Part shown: one piece after another, positions 39,051-48,493 of the stretch
Layout: each line of letters begins with the position of its first letter
Position numbering within the stretch: position 1 is the first letter of the stretch
Assembly (NCBI RefSeq): GCF_029392315.1
Contig: NZ_CP113939.1
Coordinates: 1,054,001-1,118,000, forward strand
Source of the DNA: Bifidobacterium sp. ESL0690
GTDB lineage: Bacteria; Actinomycetota; Actinomycetes; Actinomycetales; Bifidobacteriaceae
Direction of reading: 5' to 3'
Length of the DNA stretch: 64,000 nucleotides
Notes under the pieces: generated by a model
The model's input: only the letters and a program-made list of their open reading frames with translations
Told to the model about the DNA's origin: nothing
The model's database searches: none
Position numbers and translations under genes: made by a program

Positions 39051-39608
39051 ATGAGTGATTTTGGTATGAGCGGTGACGATCTCGAGCAGATGTATCAGGA
39101 GGTCATTCTTGACGCATCAAAGCATCCGCACGGCAAGGAGCATTTCGCTGCGGACGTGACGAAGGAACCGAACGAGGGCAGCGATACCGGCGAAACGACG
39201 GTGCGTGCCAGCCACGAATACTGCACGCCGGGGGAGTCGCATCAGTTCAACCCGACTTGCGGCGATCAGGTCACTGTCCATGTCGAGGTTTCCGAATCCG
39301 AGCCGCACAAAATCGAACGCCTGGTATGGGACGGCAGCGGCTGCTCCATCTCCACGGCGAGCCTGTCAATGATGGTCGACTTGGTCGACGGCAAGACCGT
39401 CGACGAGGCCATGCAGCTTGAAGGCGTCTTCCAGAAGCTCATGAAGTCGCGCGGAGCCGGTCTCGATAGCGATGCCGACGAAGAGGCGTTGGGCGATGCC
39501 GTCGTGTTCCAAGGCGTTTCGAAATACCCGATGCGTATCAAATGCGCCTTGTTGGGCTGGGCGGGTCTCAAGGATTCGCTGGCCAAAGCGCTGGCGGCGG
39601 ATAAGTAA
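39051..39608 (+). CDS. sufU: Fe-S cluster assembly sulfur acceptor SufU
   Basis: 185 residues. A zinc protein that accepts persulfide from SufS. The three Cys ligands are in FNPTCGDQVTVHV, GSGCSISTASLSMM and PMRIKCALLGW; the first domain starts LEQMYQEVILDASKHP. The insertion near residues 125-145 (RGAGLDSDADEEALGD) is typical of SufU compared with IscU. ATG 39051 is two bases after the sufS stop, so translation is coupled. Confidence 0.96.
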   Translation: MSDFGMSGDDLEQMYQEVILDASKHPHGKEHFAADVTKEPNEGSDTGETTVRASHEYCTPGESHQFNPTCGDQVTVHVEVSESEPHKIERLVWDGSGCSISTASLSMMVDLVDGKTVDEAMQLEGVFQKLMKSRGAGLDSDADEEALGDAVVFQGVSKYPMRIKCALLGWAGLKDSLAKALAADK

Positions 39609-39661
39609 AACAGCTGAGTGATACTAGTGATACTTTGAAAGACTCAGCAATAATCGATAGA

Positions 39662-39717
39662 TGCCTAATGAATAAACGACGTATGACTGGCATAACGTTG
39701 CGTTATTCATTCGGCAG
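39662..39717. repeat. Imperfect hairpin between sufU and the DUF59 gene
   Basis: GCCTAATGAATAAACG faces CGTTATTCATTCGGC with few mismatches and about 20 bases between. A weaker hairpin (GCTGAGT 39613-39619 / ACTCAGC 39642-39648) precedes it. Neither has a T tract. They lie in the 194-bp gap before the DUF59 gene and may separate its expression from sufBDCSU. Confidence 0.45.
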
Positions 39718-39802
39718 GTAACTTGATTATGCTGTCCGCTTGTATCAATCGCTTTTAAGACATGGCATAATAATTGGTGGATTCACCACAGCAGGAGGCA
39801 AT

Positions 39803-40387
39803 ATGGAAAGCCAAGACAATCTCGTCCCGACGCCGCAATCTTCGATTCTTGATTCGGCTGCCAAGGCGCTTGGCAGCGAGGAGAAGGCAGAAGCCGCCGT
39901 CGCCAACCCGCATGCAGTGGGTTCGCTCGATACGATCGATCAGCAGGATGAGCAGAATTCCGTGAACGCTGATACAGGCGCTGCTGCTTCCGAAACCGCT
40001 GGCAACACCGTCAAGGACGAAGAGACCGGGATTCCGCTGACCTCCTTCAACGACATCGGCAGGGCCACGGCCGCAGACGTGCGCGAGGCGCTGCACCAGG
40101 TCATCGACCCCGAGCTTGGCATCGATGTCATCGACCTTGGCTTGGTCTACGGCATCGAAATCGATGAAAAAGGCCGTGCCATCATCACCATGACGTTGAC
40201 CACGCCGGCCTGCCCGTTGACCGATCTGCTTGAAGACGAGTGCGCTTCGACCTTGGCCGGCTTGGTCGAGGAATTCCGCATCGACTGGACCTGGCAGCCG
40301 CGCTGGACGCTCGACATGATCCGCCCGGAAGGCCGCGAACAGCTGGAGGCCATCGGCTTCAACTTCGACAACATGCCGAAATACTGA
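39803..40387 (+). CDS. DUF59/MIP18-type metal-sulfur cluster assembly factor
   Basis: 194 residues from ATG 39803, chosen because AGGAGG stands six bases upstream. The last 100 residues form a DUF59 domain: TAADVREALHQVIDPELGIDVIDLGLVYGIEI, MTLTTPACPLTDLLEDE and WTLDMIRPEGREQLEAIGF. Such SufT/PaaD-like proteins help Fe-S cluster maturation or transfer. The first 90 residues are low-complexity, Ala/Glu/Asn-rich and probably disordered. It follows the SUF genes, consistent with that role. Confidence 0.92.
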   Translation: MESQDNLVPTPQSSILDSAAKALGSEEKAEAAVANPHAVGSLDTIDQQDEQNSVNADTGAAASETAGNTVKDEETGIPLTSFNDIGRATAADVREALHQVIDPELGIDVIDLGLVYGIEIDEKGRAIITMTLTTPACPLTDLLEDECASTLAGLVEEFRIDWTWQPRWTLDMIRPEGREQLEAIGFNFDNMPKY

Positions 40388-40413
40388 AACGTACAATTAC
40401 AAATTACAACATA

Positions 40414-40460
40414 AAGAAACGCTGTATCGGAATCTTTCCGGTGCAGCGTTTCATTTTATC
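40414..40460. terminator. Bidirectional terminator between the DUF59 gene and glgC
   Basis: GAAACGCTG (40416-40424) pairs with CAGCGTTTC (40444-40452), with CGGAA/TTCCG inside. It is followed by ATTTTATCT on the plus strand and TTTATGTTG on the minus strand. It serves the two convergent genes. Confidence 0.82.
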
Positions 40461-40484
40461 TGAAAGTCATTATTAGGTTTTCTA

Positions 40485-41726
40485 TCAGTCTCTGATAACC
40501 GTGCGTTTGGGCACGATGGTGATGCCGTCTTTGACGGTGAACCCGCGGGCACGGTCGTGCTCATGGTCGATGCCCACGGTTGCGTTCTCTTCCAAAATCA
40601 CGTTCTTGTCGATGATGGCCTTGCAGACGCGTGCACGACGCCCGACGATGACCCCGTCGAAGAGAATGGAATCGACCACCTGCGACCACGAATTGATACG
40701 CACGTTGGGCGACAGCACCGAATGCTGTACGTCGCCGCCCGAAACGATGACGCCGGGAGCGATGATGGATTCGGTGGCCCGACCGATGCGGTTGGTCTCG
40801 GAACGCACGAACTTCGCCGGCGGTAGGTTGCCGGAAAGCGTGTAAATCGGCCAATCCTGGTTGTAGAGGTTGAATGGGGGATTGTACTCGATCAGGTCCA
40901 TATGAGCTTCGTAGAACTGCTTGATGGTGCCCACGTCACGCCAATAGGCGCGGTCGTAGTCGGTGGCCCCCGGAATCTCGTTCTCGCTGAAATCATAGAC
41001 GCCGGCTTCGTGGCGCTGCGAGAAGAAGGGCGCAATGTCACCGCCCATGTCGTGCTTGGTGTCCTCGGCCTTCTCGTCGCGTGCCAGCGCGTCGAAAAGC
41101 GCGTCGGTGGTGGCGATATAATTGCCCATCGAAGCCAGAATCTGGTCGGGATGGCCGGGCATGCCCTCGGTGGTCTCGGGCTTCTCCTTGAATCCGCGGA
41201 TCATGTGTGGATGGTTAGGGTCGACGTCGATGACGCCGAACTGGTTTGATGCTTCGATCGGCTGCCTGATGCCGGCCACGGTGAAAGCCGCACCGGATTC
41301 GATATGTTGTTTGAGCATCTGCCCGAAGTCCATGCGATAGACGTGGTCGGCACCGACGATGACCACGTAATCAGGCTGCTCGTCTTCGATGATATTAATC
41401 GTTTGGTAGACCGCGTCCGCAGAACCCAAATACCAATGCTTGCCGAGACGTTGCTGGGCCGGAACCGGGGAAACGTAGGCATCAAGCAGTGGGGAGAAAC
41501 GCCAGACCTTCGAGATATGGCGATCCAGCGAATGGGATTTGTATTGCGTAAGTACGACGATTTGCGAATAACCGGAATTGACCAGATTACTCAACGGGAA
41601 ATCAATCAAGCGGTAAACGCCGCCGAACGGCACTGCGGGCTTGGCACGGTCGCGAGTCAACGGCATTAGGCGTGTGCCTTCGCCGCCGGCCAATACGATA
41701 GCCAGTACTTTAGGACTCATTGCCAT
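40485..41726 (-). CDS. glgC: Glucose-1-phosphate adenylyltransferase
   Basis: 413 residues. It makes ADP-glucose for glycogen. The N-terminal nucleotidyltransferase has [64 protein letters not shown] and [19 protein letters not shown] and GFKEKP follow, and a left-handed beta-helix ends the protein ([20 protein letters not shown]). ATG 41726 has GGAGG six bases upstream. It stands alone. Confidence 0.97.
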   Translation of the reverse strand: MAMSPKVLAIVLAGGEGTRLMPLTRDRAKPAVPFGGVYRLIDFPLSNLVNSGYSQIVVLTQYKSHSLDRHISKVWRFSPLLDAYVSPVPAQQRLGKHWYLGSADAVYQTINIIEDEQPDYVVIVGADHVYRMDFGQMLKQHIESGAAFTVAGIRQPIEASNQFGVIDVDPNHPHMIRGFKEKPETTEGMPGHPDQILASMGNYIATTDALFDALARDEKAEDTKHDMGGDIAPFFSQRHEAGVYDFSENEIPGATDYDRAYWRDVGTIKQFYEAHMDLIEYNPPFNLYNQDWPIYTLSGNLPPAKFVRSETNRIGRATESIIAPGVIVSGGDVQHSVLSPNVRINSWSQVVDSILFDGVIVGRRARVCKAIIDKNVILEENATVGIDHEHDRARGFTVKDGITIVPKRTVIRD

Positions 41727-41909
41727 TCCTTACCTCCTGATTATCGCGTCCTGACGCTTTCCCAGTTTCCAGCCCCAGTATAAATGCAATGTGAATCGTT
41801 CTCGCGCTATGTTCAAAGCCACGAGGCGTTCATCTTTGCACACGACCTTTTCTGTTCAATACTGTATCGGATTGAGCCGACGCGAAACGCCCGGGAGGTC
41901 GCCGAACGT

Positions 41910-42890
41910 CTAATTTCGCTTCGGGCTGGTCGCGTAGAAGGCCACGGCGCTGGAGGCGGCCACATTGAGACTGTCAACGCCGTTACTCATCGGGATTTTG
42001 ACGGTGAGGTTGGTGTTGGCGATGGTGCGGTGCGAAAGTCCGTCACCTTCCGTGCCGAAAACGAGGGCGAGCTTGTCGATATGGTCGGTCTCAGTCTCGC
42101 CGTTGTTGAGACGCCGGGTCAGTTCGTCGAGACTGATGGAATCATCGGTCAGCGCCATCGCGACGGTGGTGAAGCCGAGATCGTTCAGCTCTTTGAGTCC
42201 GCGGATCGGCCAGTATTTCCGGTCTTCCTCTTTGGTGTGACGGTTGCGGAGGTCAGGATTGGTCGTTTCGGCTGGGTCCTGTGTTGTTTCGCTATTGTGC
42301 CCAGCGTTATTTTCGGTATTGCTGTCGAGTGTTTCCGCATCGATGCGAGTCCATGGAACTTGGAAAACGGTGCCCATCGAAACGCGGGCCGCCCGACGAT
42401 AGAGCGGGTCGCCGCAGGAGGGCGTGACCAGCACGGCATCCACGTCGAGCGCGGCAGCCGAACGCATGAGCGCTCCGACATTGGTGTGGTCGACGATATT
42501 TTCCATGACGGCAATCCGCCGGGCATCCTTGCAAAGGTCTCTTACGGTCGGCAGTTTCCAGCGACGCATGGCGGCCAGAGCCCCGCGATGAAGCCGATAG
42601 CCGGTCAGCTTTTTGAGCTGTTCCGGTGAGGCGACGTAAACCGGAATGTCATCGCCCCAGCGTTTGTCGATACGCTCGAACATATCCGCCATACCTGTAA
42701 GCCAAGGTTCCTCGACGAGCAACGAAACCGGCTCGCGCCCCGCTGCCAGCGCCCGGTCGATGACTTTCGGCGATTCAGCGATGAAAATGCCCTTTTCGGG
42801 CTCAAGTCGGTTGCGCAATTGAGCCTCGGTAAGGTTGGTATATGCGGCCACGCGCTCGTCGTCCACGGAATCAATGGTGATAATTCGCAT
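41910..42890 (-). CDS. TrmH/SpoU-family RNA methyltransferase
   Basis: 326 residues. An N-terminal substrate-binding part (EKGIFIAESPKVIDRALAAG) leads to the knotted SPOUT domain: motif 1 MENIVDHTNVGALMRSAAALDV, motif 2 LVFGTEGDGLS and motif 3 IPMSNGVDSLNVAASSAVAFY. These enzymes 2'-O-methylate tRNA or rRNA with SAM. A loop of about 40 residues rich in Asn, Thr and Glu (187-225) is inserted between motifs 1 and 2. Which RNA is modified cannot be told. Confidence 0.92.
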   Translation of the reverse strand: MRIITIDSVDDERVAAYTNLTEAQLRNRLEPEKGIFIAESPKVIDRALAAGREPVSLLVEEPWLTGMADMFERIDKRWGDDIPVYVASPEQLKKLTGYRLHRGALAAMRRWKLPTVRDLCKDARRIAVMENIVDHTNVGALMRSAAALDVDAVLVTPSCGDPLYRRAARVSMGTVFQVPWTRIDAETLDSNTENNAGHNSETTQDPAETTNPDLRNRHTKEEDRKYWPIRGLKELNDLGFTTVAMALTDDSISLDELTRRLNNGETETDHIDKLALVFGTEGDGLSHRTIANTNLTVKIPMSNGVDSLNVAASSAVAFYATSPKRN

Positions 42891-43230
42891 CTGAAGTTTC
42901 CTTACTCTCTACCGCAACGGACGGCGCGCACTGGATGATATCGACAAAACCAGTATCGTTGGGCAAGTTGACAAGAATAGGTTGGAACGGCAAATTCTGT
43001 ATTGTCGCTGGCGGTTTATCATGGTCCGGCAGGCAAAGTTCGATGCTGGCGGAGAATCCTAGGCTGAGCCTGTGTTTCTTATCTCGCTCTATTTCTCTAT
43101 TCCTATATCCCTTATTGTTCCAGTTCGTCTGTAAGTACAGGAACCGTAACTCTCAAGTATGAAATTGAGAACTGAATCGTATTCATTATGCTTATGAAGT
43201 TGGATTCCTTCAGCCATTGATGGAGGCAAT
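42891..43230. other. Gene-free stretch
   Basis: 340 bp between the methyltransferase and the DUF2142 gene. It must contain the promoter of the methyltransferase near 42900-42960. No further gene, hairpin terminator or repeat was recognised; short frames here lack ribosome binding sites. Confidence 0.5.
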
Positions 43231-44598
43231 TCACCGTGACATCAGTGATTTGACACAGCTCAGCCCGCATAGGCTCCAAAGTGCAAGCAGTGGTAGGAAG
43301 TACCGGAACTGGAAACCATTAATGCCTACAAATCCGTTCTTCGTGCATTGCAACCAGAGCGCCAAATAGATCAACAGCATGATGCCGATGGAACACCCGA
43401 AGGTGGCCCACCAAAAGACCAACTGACGGTTTCGCGAACGACGCCGGAACGTAGTAGCCAACAATACGACGAGCAGGCACAGCAGCAGGAACCATGCCGC
43501 CATGACGAGTTTCCTGCCATCGAAGGGCACTTGGGCATGAATGATGGCGTAGCCGATACTGCCGAGCGCCTGTGCCACGACGTGAGGGTCAGTGAGCAAG
43601 CCGTGCGTTCGTGCTTTTGTTTCGGCAAGCGTGACGAACACTGGAGTCACGGTGAACCAGTTGATGCGGTGCATCCACGAGATGATCCAAGCCGCTGAGC
43701 AGATGACGCCAATGGCGGAGATAACGGCGTAACGTTTGGTAAGTTGGCGGGCTTTTTCCTGTGTCACCGTGGATTGGTCGTCATTTTCGGATTTTGCGGA
43801 CAACATCAGACCGTGCTGCAGCCAGGGAACAAGCAACGTCAATATGGTCAACGGCATGTAGGTGAGTTTGCACATCGACAGGAACAGACCGACGACGCTC
43901 AGTCCGATGCAATAGCGGGTGGAGATTCGCTGTTGGGTGGCCCGATAGAGCAGGCAAATGAACAGTGTGGCAACGGCTTGGGTCATGGGGTCGGCGGAAA
44001 TGGCGAAACCGCTGTAGGCGGTGAGGGAGAGGACACATCCGACGACGATACGCCATTGCGGCAGAACAGCGACGGATGCTCCCAAGGCAAGCGCGTATAG
44101 CAACAGCGTGAGCGTTTCCGCGAGATAATACGTGGTGTTGGTGTTCAGGCCGAGAACCTTGCCGATCCAGAAGCCGGTGATTTGGGGCAGGTAGACGGGC
44201 GGTGCGTTGATGGCCGTGTTGTTGAACGGCACGTCGGCTCCGTTTTTATCCCACACCGTAATGGATTGCGGATTGACCACTGCCGTGTCGTAACCGTTGA
44301 AATGGTTGATGGAATACTGGATCCACTCGTTGTCGACGTGGCCGCCCACATTTTCGTGGCTGCGGTGGAAATCGCTCTGCGAGTCGACGTGGTGGGTCGG
44401 GCTGCCGTTGACGATGGCTGAAATGCGGTAGGTATGCGACCATACGTCGGGCGTCTGGCCTTGCGGGGTGTGAACGAGGAATGCTCCGCCAATCAGGAGC
44501 GCGGCGAGGAACGTGATAAACGGCATCAGGCGTCGGATATTCAAAAGCAGCGATGCGTGTGGCGTAGTGGAAGATGCGCGCGGCGTAGTCGAGGCCAT
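43231..44598 (-). CDS. DUF2142-family polytopic membrane protein
   Basis: 455 residues. After a Ser/Thr-rich start comes a first membrane helix (LMPFITFLAALLIGGAFLV), then an extracellular loop with DVWSHTYRISAIVNG, reminiscent of the family motif PDE.HF.R......G, then PPVYLPQITGFWIGKVLG and about nine further helices. The architecture is that of DUF2142 proteins, thought to be GT-C-like glycosyltransferases or envelope polysaccharide proteins. The role here is unknown; the neighbouring gene set gives no hint. Confidence 0.78.
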   Translation of the reverse strand: MASTTPRASSTTPHASLLLNIRRLMPFITFLAALLIGGAFLVHTPQGQTPDVWSHTYRISAIVNGSPTHHVDSQSDFHRSHENVGGHVDNEWIQYSINHFNGYDTAVVNPQSITVWDKNGADVPFNNTAINAPPVYLPQITGFWIGKVLGLNTNTTYYLAETLTLLLYALALGASVAVLPQWRIVVGCVLSLTAYSGFAISADPMTQAVATLFICLLYRATQQRISTRYCIGLSVVGLFLSMCKLTYMPLTILTLLVPWLQHGLMLSAKSENDDQSTVTQEKARQLTKRYAVISAIGVICSAAWIISWMHRINWFTVTPVFVTLAETKARTHGLLTDPHVVAQALGSIGYAIIHAQVPFDGRKLVMAAWFLLLCLLVVLLATTFRRRSRNRQLVFWWATFGCSIGIMLLIYLALWLQCTKNGFVGINGFQFRYFLPLLALWSLCGLSCVKSLMSR

Positions 44599-44774
44599 CG
44601 TCGTCCCTTCTCCCGCAGTGTTGATTCGTGTCCATGATAATGCGGGATGCTTACGAAGACGATGCCGACGAAATCAGGAGACAAGCTGAGGCGTCGCGTA
44701 GAAATTGCGGAAGACCACTTAAATTCTTGGTCTTTATGCTCAAATCCTGCGCTGGGGAATGGCCAGATACACTA

Positions 44775-44799
44775 AGACCCCTTGATTTCCAAGGGGTCT
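44775..44799 (-). terminator. Terminator hairpin after tRNA-Leu
   Basis: Perfect 10-bp stem AGACCCCTTG / CAAGGGGTCT (44775-44784 and 44790-44799) with a 5-nt loop, 18 bp beyond the 3' end of the tRNA gene. The T tract is absent on the minus side, yet the hairpin is strong. Confidence 0.65.
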
Positions 44800-44816
44800 C
44801 GAGTTTTCAGTTTTCG

Positions 44817-44905
44817 TGCCCAGGACGGGAGTTGAACCCGTACTCCTGTAAAATTATAGGAACTAGCACCTCAAGCTAGCGCGTCTACCATTCCGCCACC
44901 TGGGC
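44817..44905 (-). tRNA. tRNA-Leu (anticodon GAG)
   Basis: 89 nt, a class II tRNA with a long variable arm. Minus-strand reading: acceptor GCCCAGG pairs with CCTGGGC; D-arm TGGCGGAATGGTAGACGCG; anticodon stem CTAGC / GCTAG with loop TTGAGGT, giving anticodon GAG; variable arm TTCCTATAATTTTACAGGAG; T-arm ACGGGTTCAACTCCCGT. CCA is not encoded. It decodes CUC and CUU leucine codons. Confidence 0.95.
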
Positions 44906-45054
44906 AGGTGTCGTTCAAGCAACAGATAGAACTATACACCATTCCGGCGTCGTTTGGCAGGCCGGTGTGTCGAAACCGTTGCTTACCGAAGTTTCTGAAT
45001 TTCTCAGCCCTGAGCTGTGCCCGGTTCGTCCGCGGTTCCGGTAGCCTTGAACTT

Positions 45055-45852
45055 ATGACTTATCCACTTTTTGTATTCGACGCCGAGCACGACGATGTGC
45101 CGGTCAACCGTGACGAGCTGCGTGCGGGCTGGACCATAACCCTGCCGCCCGCCATCAAACGGCATGCGATGGGTGCCATGCGCCTGCAGAACGGCGACAA
45201 ACTTCAGCTTTCCGACGGCCGCGGGTTGCGTATTGACGCGGAAGTTGCCGATACCCAGAACGGATTGGTCAAAGTATCTGAATTTACTACTGAAGAGCAG
45301 CCGGTTACGAGACTTGCGTTGATTCAGGCGCTCGCGAAAACCGGTCACGACGAACAGGCCATCGATATGGCCACGCAGATCGGCGTGGACGAAGTGGTGC
45401 CGTGGCAGGCCAGCCGTTCGATTTCCAAGTGGAAAGCGGGGCGCACCGACCGCAAATGGGATCAGACGCTCGTGGCGGCAACAGAACAATCACGGCGGGC
45501 ATGGAAGCCGACTTTGGATGACTGCGTGTCCAGCAAGCAAGTGGTCGCAATATGTCGGCGTGCCTGCGTCCATCATGAGCTGGTAATCGTGCTTCATCAG
45601 GATGCGACTTCGACATGGGGCGGTATCGAGCAGAAGGTCGCCGCTCTTGAGCAGCGTTGCCTCGATGATGGCAAACCTCGCAGGATTTACGTCGTGGTCG
45701 GGCCAGAAGGCGGCATCAGCGATGACGAGGTGGAACAATTCACCGATGCCGGGGCGGAAGTCTGTGTGCTTGGCAGGAACATCATGCGTGCCTCGACCGC
45801 TGGTCCGGTTGCCTTGACGTTGCTGGCTCGTGCGCTGGGGAGATTTGCCTAG
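45055..45852 (+). CDS. rsmE: 16S rRNA (uracil-1498-N3)-methyltransferase
   Basis: 265 residues. The N-terminal PUA-like part (HAMGAMRLQNGDKLQLSDGRG) precedes a SPOUT domain with LIQALAKTGHDEQAIDMATQIGVDEVVPW, the SAM motif VVVGPEGGISDDEV and the knot LGRNIMRASTAGPVALTLLA. The family often reads LGPRILRTETA there. ATG 45055 gives MTYPLFVFDAE; the longer frame from 44908 would run into the tRNA promoter region and is rejected. Confidence 0.94.
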   Translation: MTYPLFVFDAEHDDVPVNRDELRAGWTITLPPAIKRHAMGAMRLQNGDKLQLSDGRGLRIDAEVADTQNGLVKVSEFTTEEQPVTRLALIQALAKTGHDEQAIDMATQIGVDEVVPWQASRSISKWKAGRTDRKWDQTLVAATEQSRRAWKPTLDDCVSSKQVVAICRRACVHHELVIVLHQDATSTWGGIEQKVAALEQRCLDDGKPRRIYVVVGPEGGISDDEVEQFTDAGAEVCVLGRNIMRASTAGPVALTLLARALGRFA

Positions 45853-45905
45853 TTTTTGACAGTGTGCGTATCGGAATCCCTATGTCGTATACGCTTGCGG
45901 AGTCT

Positions 45906-46048
45906 TTCTGCCTCTAACCCTATTACATTTGCTGGTTCGTCTTGTGTTAGGGGCAGGAATCTCCAATCCTACCTCTTTTGCAGCTTTAACTGGCGTTTGC
46001 CGTAGGGTTAGGGGCAGGAACTTGTCTTTTCTGCCCCTAACCCTTTTC
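45906..46048. repeat. Nested inverted repeats with core CTGCCCCTAACCCT
   Basis: Four copies, alternating in orientation: TTCTGCCTCTAAC (45906-45918), GTTAGGGGCAGGAA (45946-45959), AGGGTTAGGGGCAG (46004-46017) and CTGCCCCTAACCCT (46031-46044). The last two form a perfect 14-bp stem with a 13-nt loop, followed by TTTT, so that pair can act as a terminator for rsmE. The duplicated arrangement is more than a terminator needs. Confidence 0.75.
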
Positions 46049-46140
46049 GCTGTATCAGCCAGCGTAATTATCCGTGCGGGCTAATACCATGGGGGAGTAG
46101 GGCGCAACCGCGTCCCGAAAGCTTTTAGCAAGGAGCATAT

Positions 46141-46473
46141 ATGGCCGACGATTGCCTGTTCTGCAAGATCATTGCGGGCGAGATTCCGAGCACCAAGGTG
46201 TACGAAGACGACACCACCTACGCGTTCAAGGACATCAACCCCAAGGCGAAGGTGCATGTGCTGATCGTGCCGAAGAAGCACTGCGCCAACGTGGCCGAAC
46301 TGGCCAAATCCGATCCTGCCGAACTTGCCCACATCGTCGAGATCGCCAAGTCCATCGCCGATAAGGAATTCCACGGCGCCTACCGTCTCATCTTCAACAC
46401 CGGCGAGGATGCCGGCCAGTCGGTCTTCCATGTGCACGCGCATGTGCTGACCGGCGAGACGATGGAAGAGTAG
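46141..46473 (+). CDS. HIT-family (HinT-like) nucleotide-binding protein
   Basis: 110 residues. [22 protein letters not shown] is the HinT N-terminus; the HIT motif is HVHAHVL with the catalytic His, preceded by [12 protein letters not shown]. It hydrolyses AMP-lysine-type purine phosphoramidates. AGCAAGGAGCATAT precedes the ATG. It is the first gene of a HIT-phoH-ybeY run, eight bases before phoH. Confidence 0.95.
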   Translation: MADDCLFCKIIAGEIPSTKVYEDDTTYAFKDINPKAKVHVLIVPKKHCANVAELAKSDPAELAHIVEIAKSIADKEFHGAYRLIFNTGEDAGQSVFHVHAHVLTGETMEE

Positions 46474-46480
46474 GAGAGCG

Positions 46481-47767
46481 GTGGCCAGCGCAAAACGAGT
46501 CATCACCATCCCTACTGAACTTGACCCGGTCGCAGTTTTGGGCTCGGGCGACAAAGTTCTTGCCGAAGTGCAGCACGCATTCCCGGAAGTCAACGTGTTC
46601 GTACGGGGCAACCGCATCGAGATTTCCGCCTACAACAAGCGTGACGATATCGAAGCCGACAAGGTTTTCGACGTGCTGAACAACATCATCGACGCGGCCT
46701 ACAAGGCTCCGGCCGATGCGATGAACGTGCGGCGGATGCTTGAGGCCCGGCAGGTCGGCAAGAAGGCCGGACTGATGGGTGACGGTGGTCGCGGGCGCGG
46801 TTATGCGCAACATTCGTATACGCGGGGATTTGCTGGCGCCAGAGTGGGCCAGCGTTCGCAGGCTCGTTCATTCCAGGATGAAGATGATTACGATGATGAG
46901 CATAAACGCGCCACCGCAAATCGTCATGTTCCTGGTGTCATAGCGTTCGCCAACGGCGAGCCGGTCCGTGCGAAAACCGCCGGTCAGGTCTTCTACGTTC
47001 GCGCCATCGATGCCAATACGATTACCTTTGCCATCGGTCCTGCAGGAACCGGCAAGACTTATCTCGCCGTCGCCAAGGCGGTGCGCGCATTTGAAGACGG
47101 AAGGGTGAGCCGTATCATCCTGACACGTCCGGCTGTTGAAGCCGGCGAAAGTCTTGGCTACTTGCCGGGAACGTTGAACGACAAGGTCGACCCGTATCTG
47201 CGTCCGCTTTACGATGCGCTTTCCGATATGCTGGGCGCTGGCCAGATGCATCGCTACATGACCGATGGAACTATTGAGGTCGCGCCGCTCGCTTATATGC
47301 GCGGCCGTACGCTAAACGATGCATTTGTCATTCTCGACGAGGCGCAGAACACCACCGAGCAGCAGATGAAGATGTTCCTGACCCGTCTCGGCTTCAACAC
47401 CAAAATGGTCATCACCGGCGATGTGACGCAGATTGATCTGGCCGTGCCACATTCGGGGCTTAAATCCATTGAGTCAATTCTCGGCAATATCGATGGCATC
47501 AGTTTCGCCCATCTCGGTGCGAAGGATGTCGTTCGTCACGAGCTGGTCGGCAAGATCGTGCAGGCTTATGATACTCACGCTGAACATGTAGCCGGAGAAG
47601 CTGGACGAAAGACCAAACATGCGAAAGTTAAGTCTGTTGATGTCTCGGAACCACAAACAAATGTTGACGATACGTTAAAATCTCAAACGAAGCCGGTTGA
47701 GGCTGCTAACGCGGTATCCGAACCTTTGAAAGACGAAATCAAGAAAAGCGGAAAGGAACGCTCTTGA
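46481..47767 (+). CDS. phoH: PhoH-family ATPase
   Basis: 428 residues from GTG 46481 with GGAGAG upstream. An N-terminal KH-like region and a basic Gly/Arg-rich linker ([18 protein letters not shown]) precede the PhoH core: Walker A in [50 protein letters not shown], Walker [13 protein letters not shown], then MFLTRLGF and TGDVTQIDL. The C-terminal 70 residues are a Lys/Val/Ser-rich tail. PhoH works with YbeY in rRNA processing in many bacteria, and ybeY overlaps it here by four bases. Confidence 0.94.
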   Translation: MASAKRVITIPTELDPVAVLGSGDKVLAEVQHAFPEVNVFVRGNRIEISAYNKRDDIEADKVFDVLNNIIDAAYKAPADAMNVRRMLEARQVGKKAGLMGDGGRGRGYAQHSYTRGFAGARVGQRSQARSFQDEDDYDDEHKRATANRHVPGVIAFANGEPVRAKTAGQVFYVRAIDANTITFAIGPAGTGKTYLAVAKAVRAFEDGRVSRIILTRPAVEAGESLGYLPGTLNDKVDPYLRPLYDALSDMLGAGQMHRYMTDGTIEVAPLAYMRGRTLNDAFVILDEAQNTTEQQMKMFLTRLGFNTKMVITGDVTQIDLAVPHSGLKSIESILGNIDGISFAHLGAKDVVRHELVGKIVQAYDTHAEHVAGEAGRKTKHAKVKSVDVSEPQTNVDDTLKSQTKPVEAANAVSEPLKDEIKKSGKERS

Positions 47768-48309
47768 GCGTCGAAGTCACCAATGAGACGGTCTGGCAGA
47801 TCGACCCGAAACTGTTCTCAGACTTGGGTTTGTGGGTCATGGAACGTATGCAGGTGAGCACGCAGTCTGACCTGACCATCCTTTTCGTCGACCCCGATCC
47901 GATTGCCCAGCTGCACATGCGCTGGATGCAGCTCGAAGGCCCGACCGATGTGATGAGTTTTCCCATGGACGAATTGCGCCCCGGCGAGGACGGTCAGATC
48001 ATGGAAGGCGTCTTGGGTGACATTGTCATCTGCCCATGGGTCGCGCAACAGCAGGCCGCGGCCGCCGGCCATTCCACGATGGACGAGATGATGCTTCTGG
48101 CCATTCACGGAACCTTGCACTTGCTGGGTTACGACCACGTCGACCCTGAGCAGGAACGGCAGATGTTCGGTCTGCAACGCCAGCTATTGCTCACGTTCTT
48201 TGCCGTCCGCGACCAGCCGATACCACAGGCTGTGCTTCCAGCTGGTTCTACAGATTTGCTGGCACAATGGGACGCGAATCATTCCTCTGGGAATAACAAA
48301 GAATCGTGA
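47764..48309 (+). CDS. ybeY: Endoribonuclease YbeY (rRNA maturation factor)
   Basis: 181 residues from TTG 47764, overlapping the phoH stop (TTGA). The zinc motif [11 protein letters not shown] is intact, and [10 protein letters not shown] and [10 protein letters not shown] are characteristic. It matures 16S rRNA 3' ends. The C-terminal 25 residues beyond the usual end are Gln/Ser/Asn-rich. AAAGGAACG is the ribosome binding site, inside phoH. Confidence 0.95.
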   Translation: MSVEVTNETVWQIDPKLFSDLGLWVMERMQVSTQSDLTILFVDPDPIAQLHMRWMQLEGPTDVMSFPMDELRPGEDGQIMEGVLGDIVICPWVAQQQAAAAGHSTMDEMMLLAIHGTLHLLGYDHVDPEQERQMFGLQRQLLLTFFAVRDQPIPQAVLPAGSTDLLAQWDANHSSGNNKES

Positions 48310-48493
48310 TATGTGGTCTGAGTTTATTTTGTTAAATATGCCGACAGACTTGATATTTTGATGGCATTTGTCGGGAACTTAGTCAGCTATCTGGCCTTGC
48401 GAATAAGCTCAAAGATACCGACGATTTGATAAACATCAGTAATTTCGTAACGAATCGGCAAATCGTATTGAGGAATAGGAAAGTACACAGAAC

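Noticed and set aside
42935..43162. 75-codon frame after the TrmH-like gene
   Set aside because: No ribosome binding site, biased composition and no recognisable domain.
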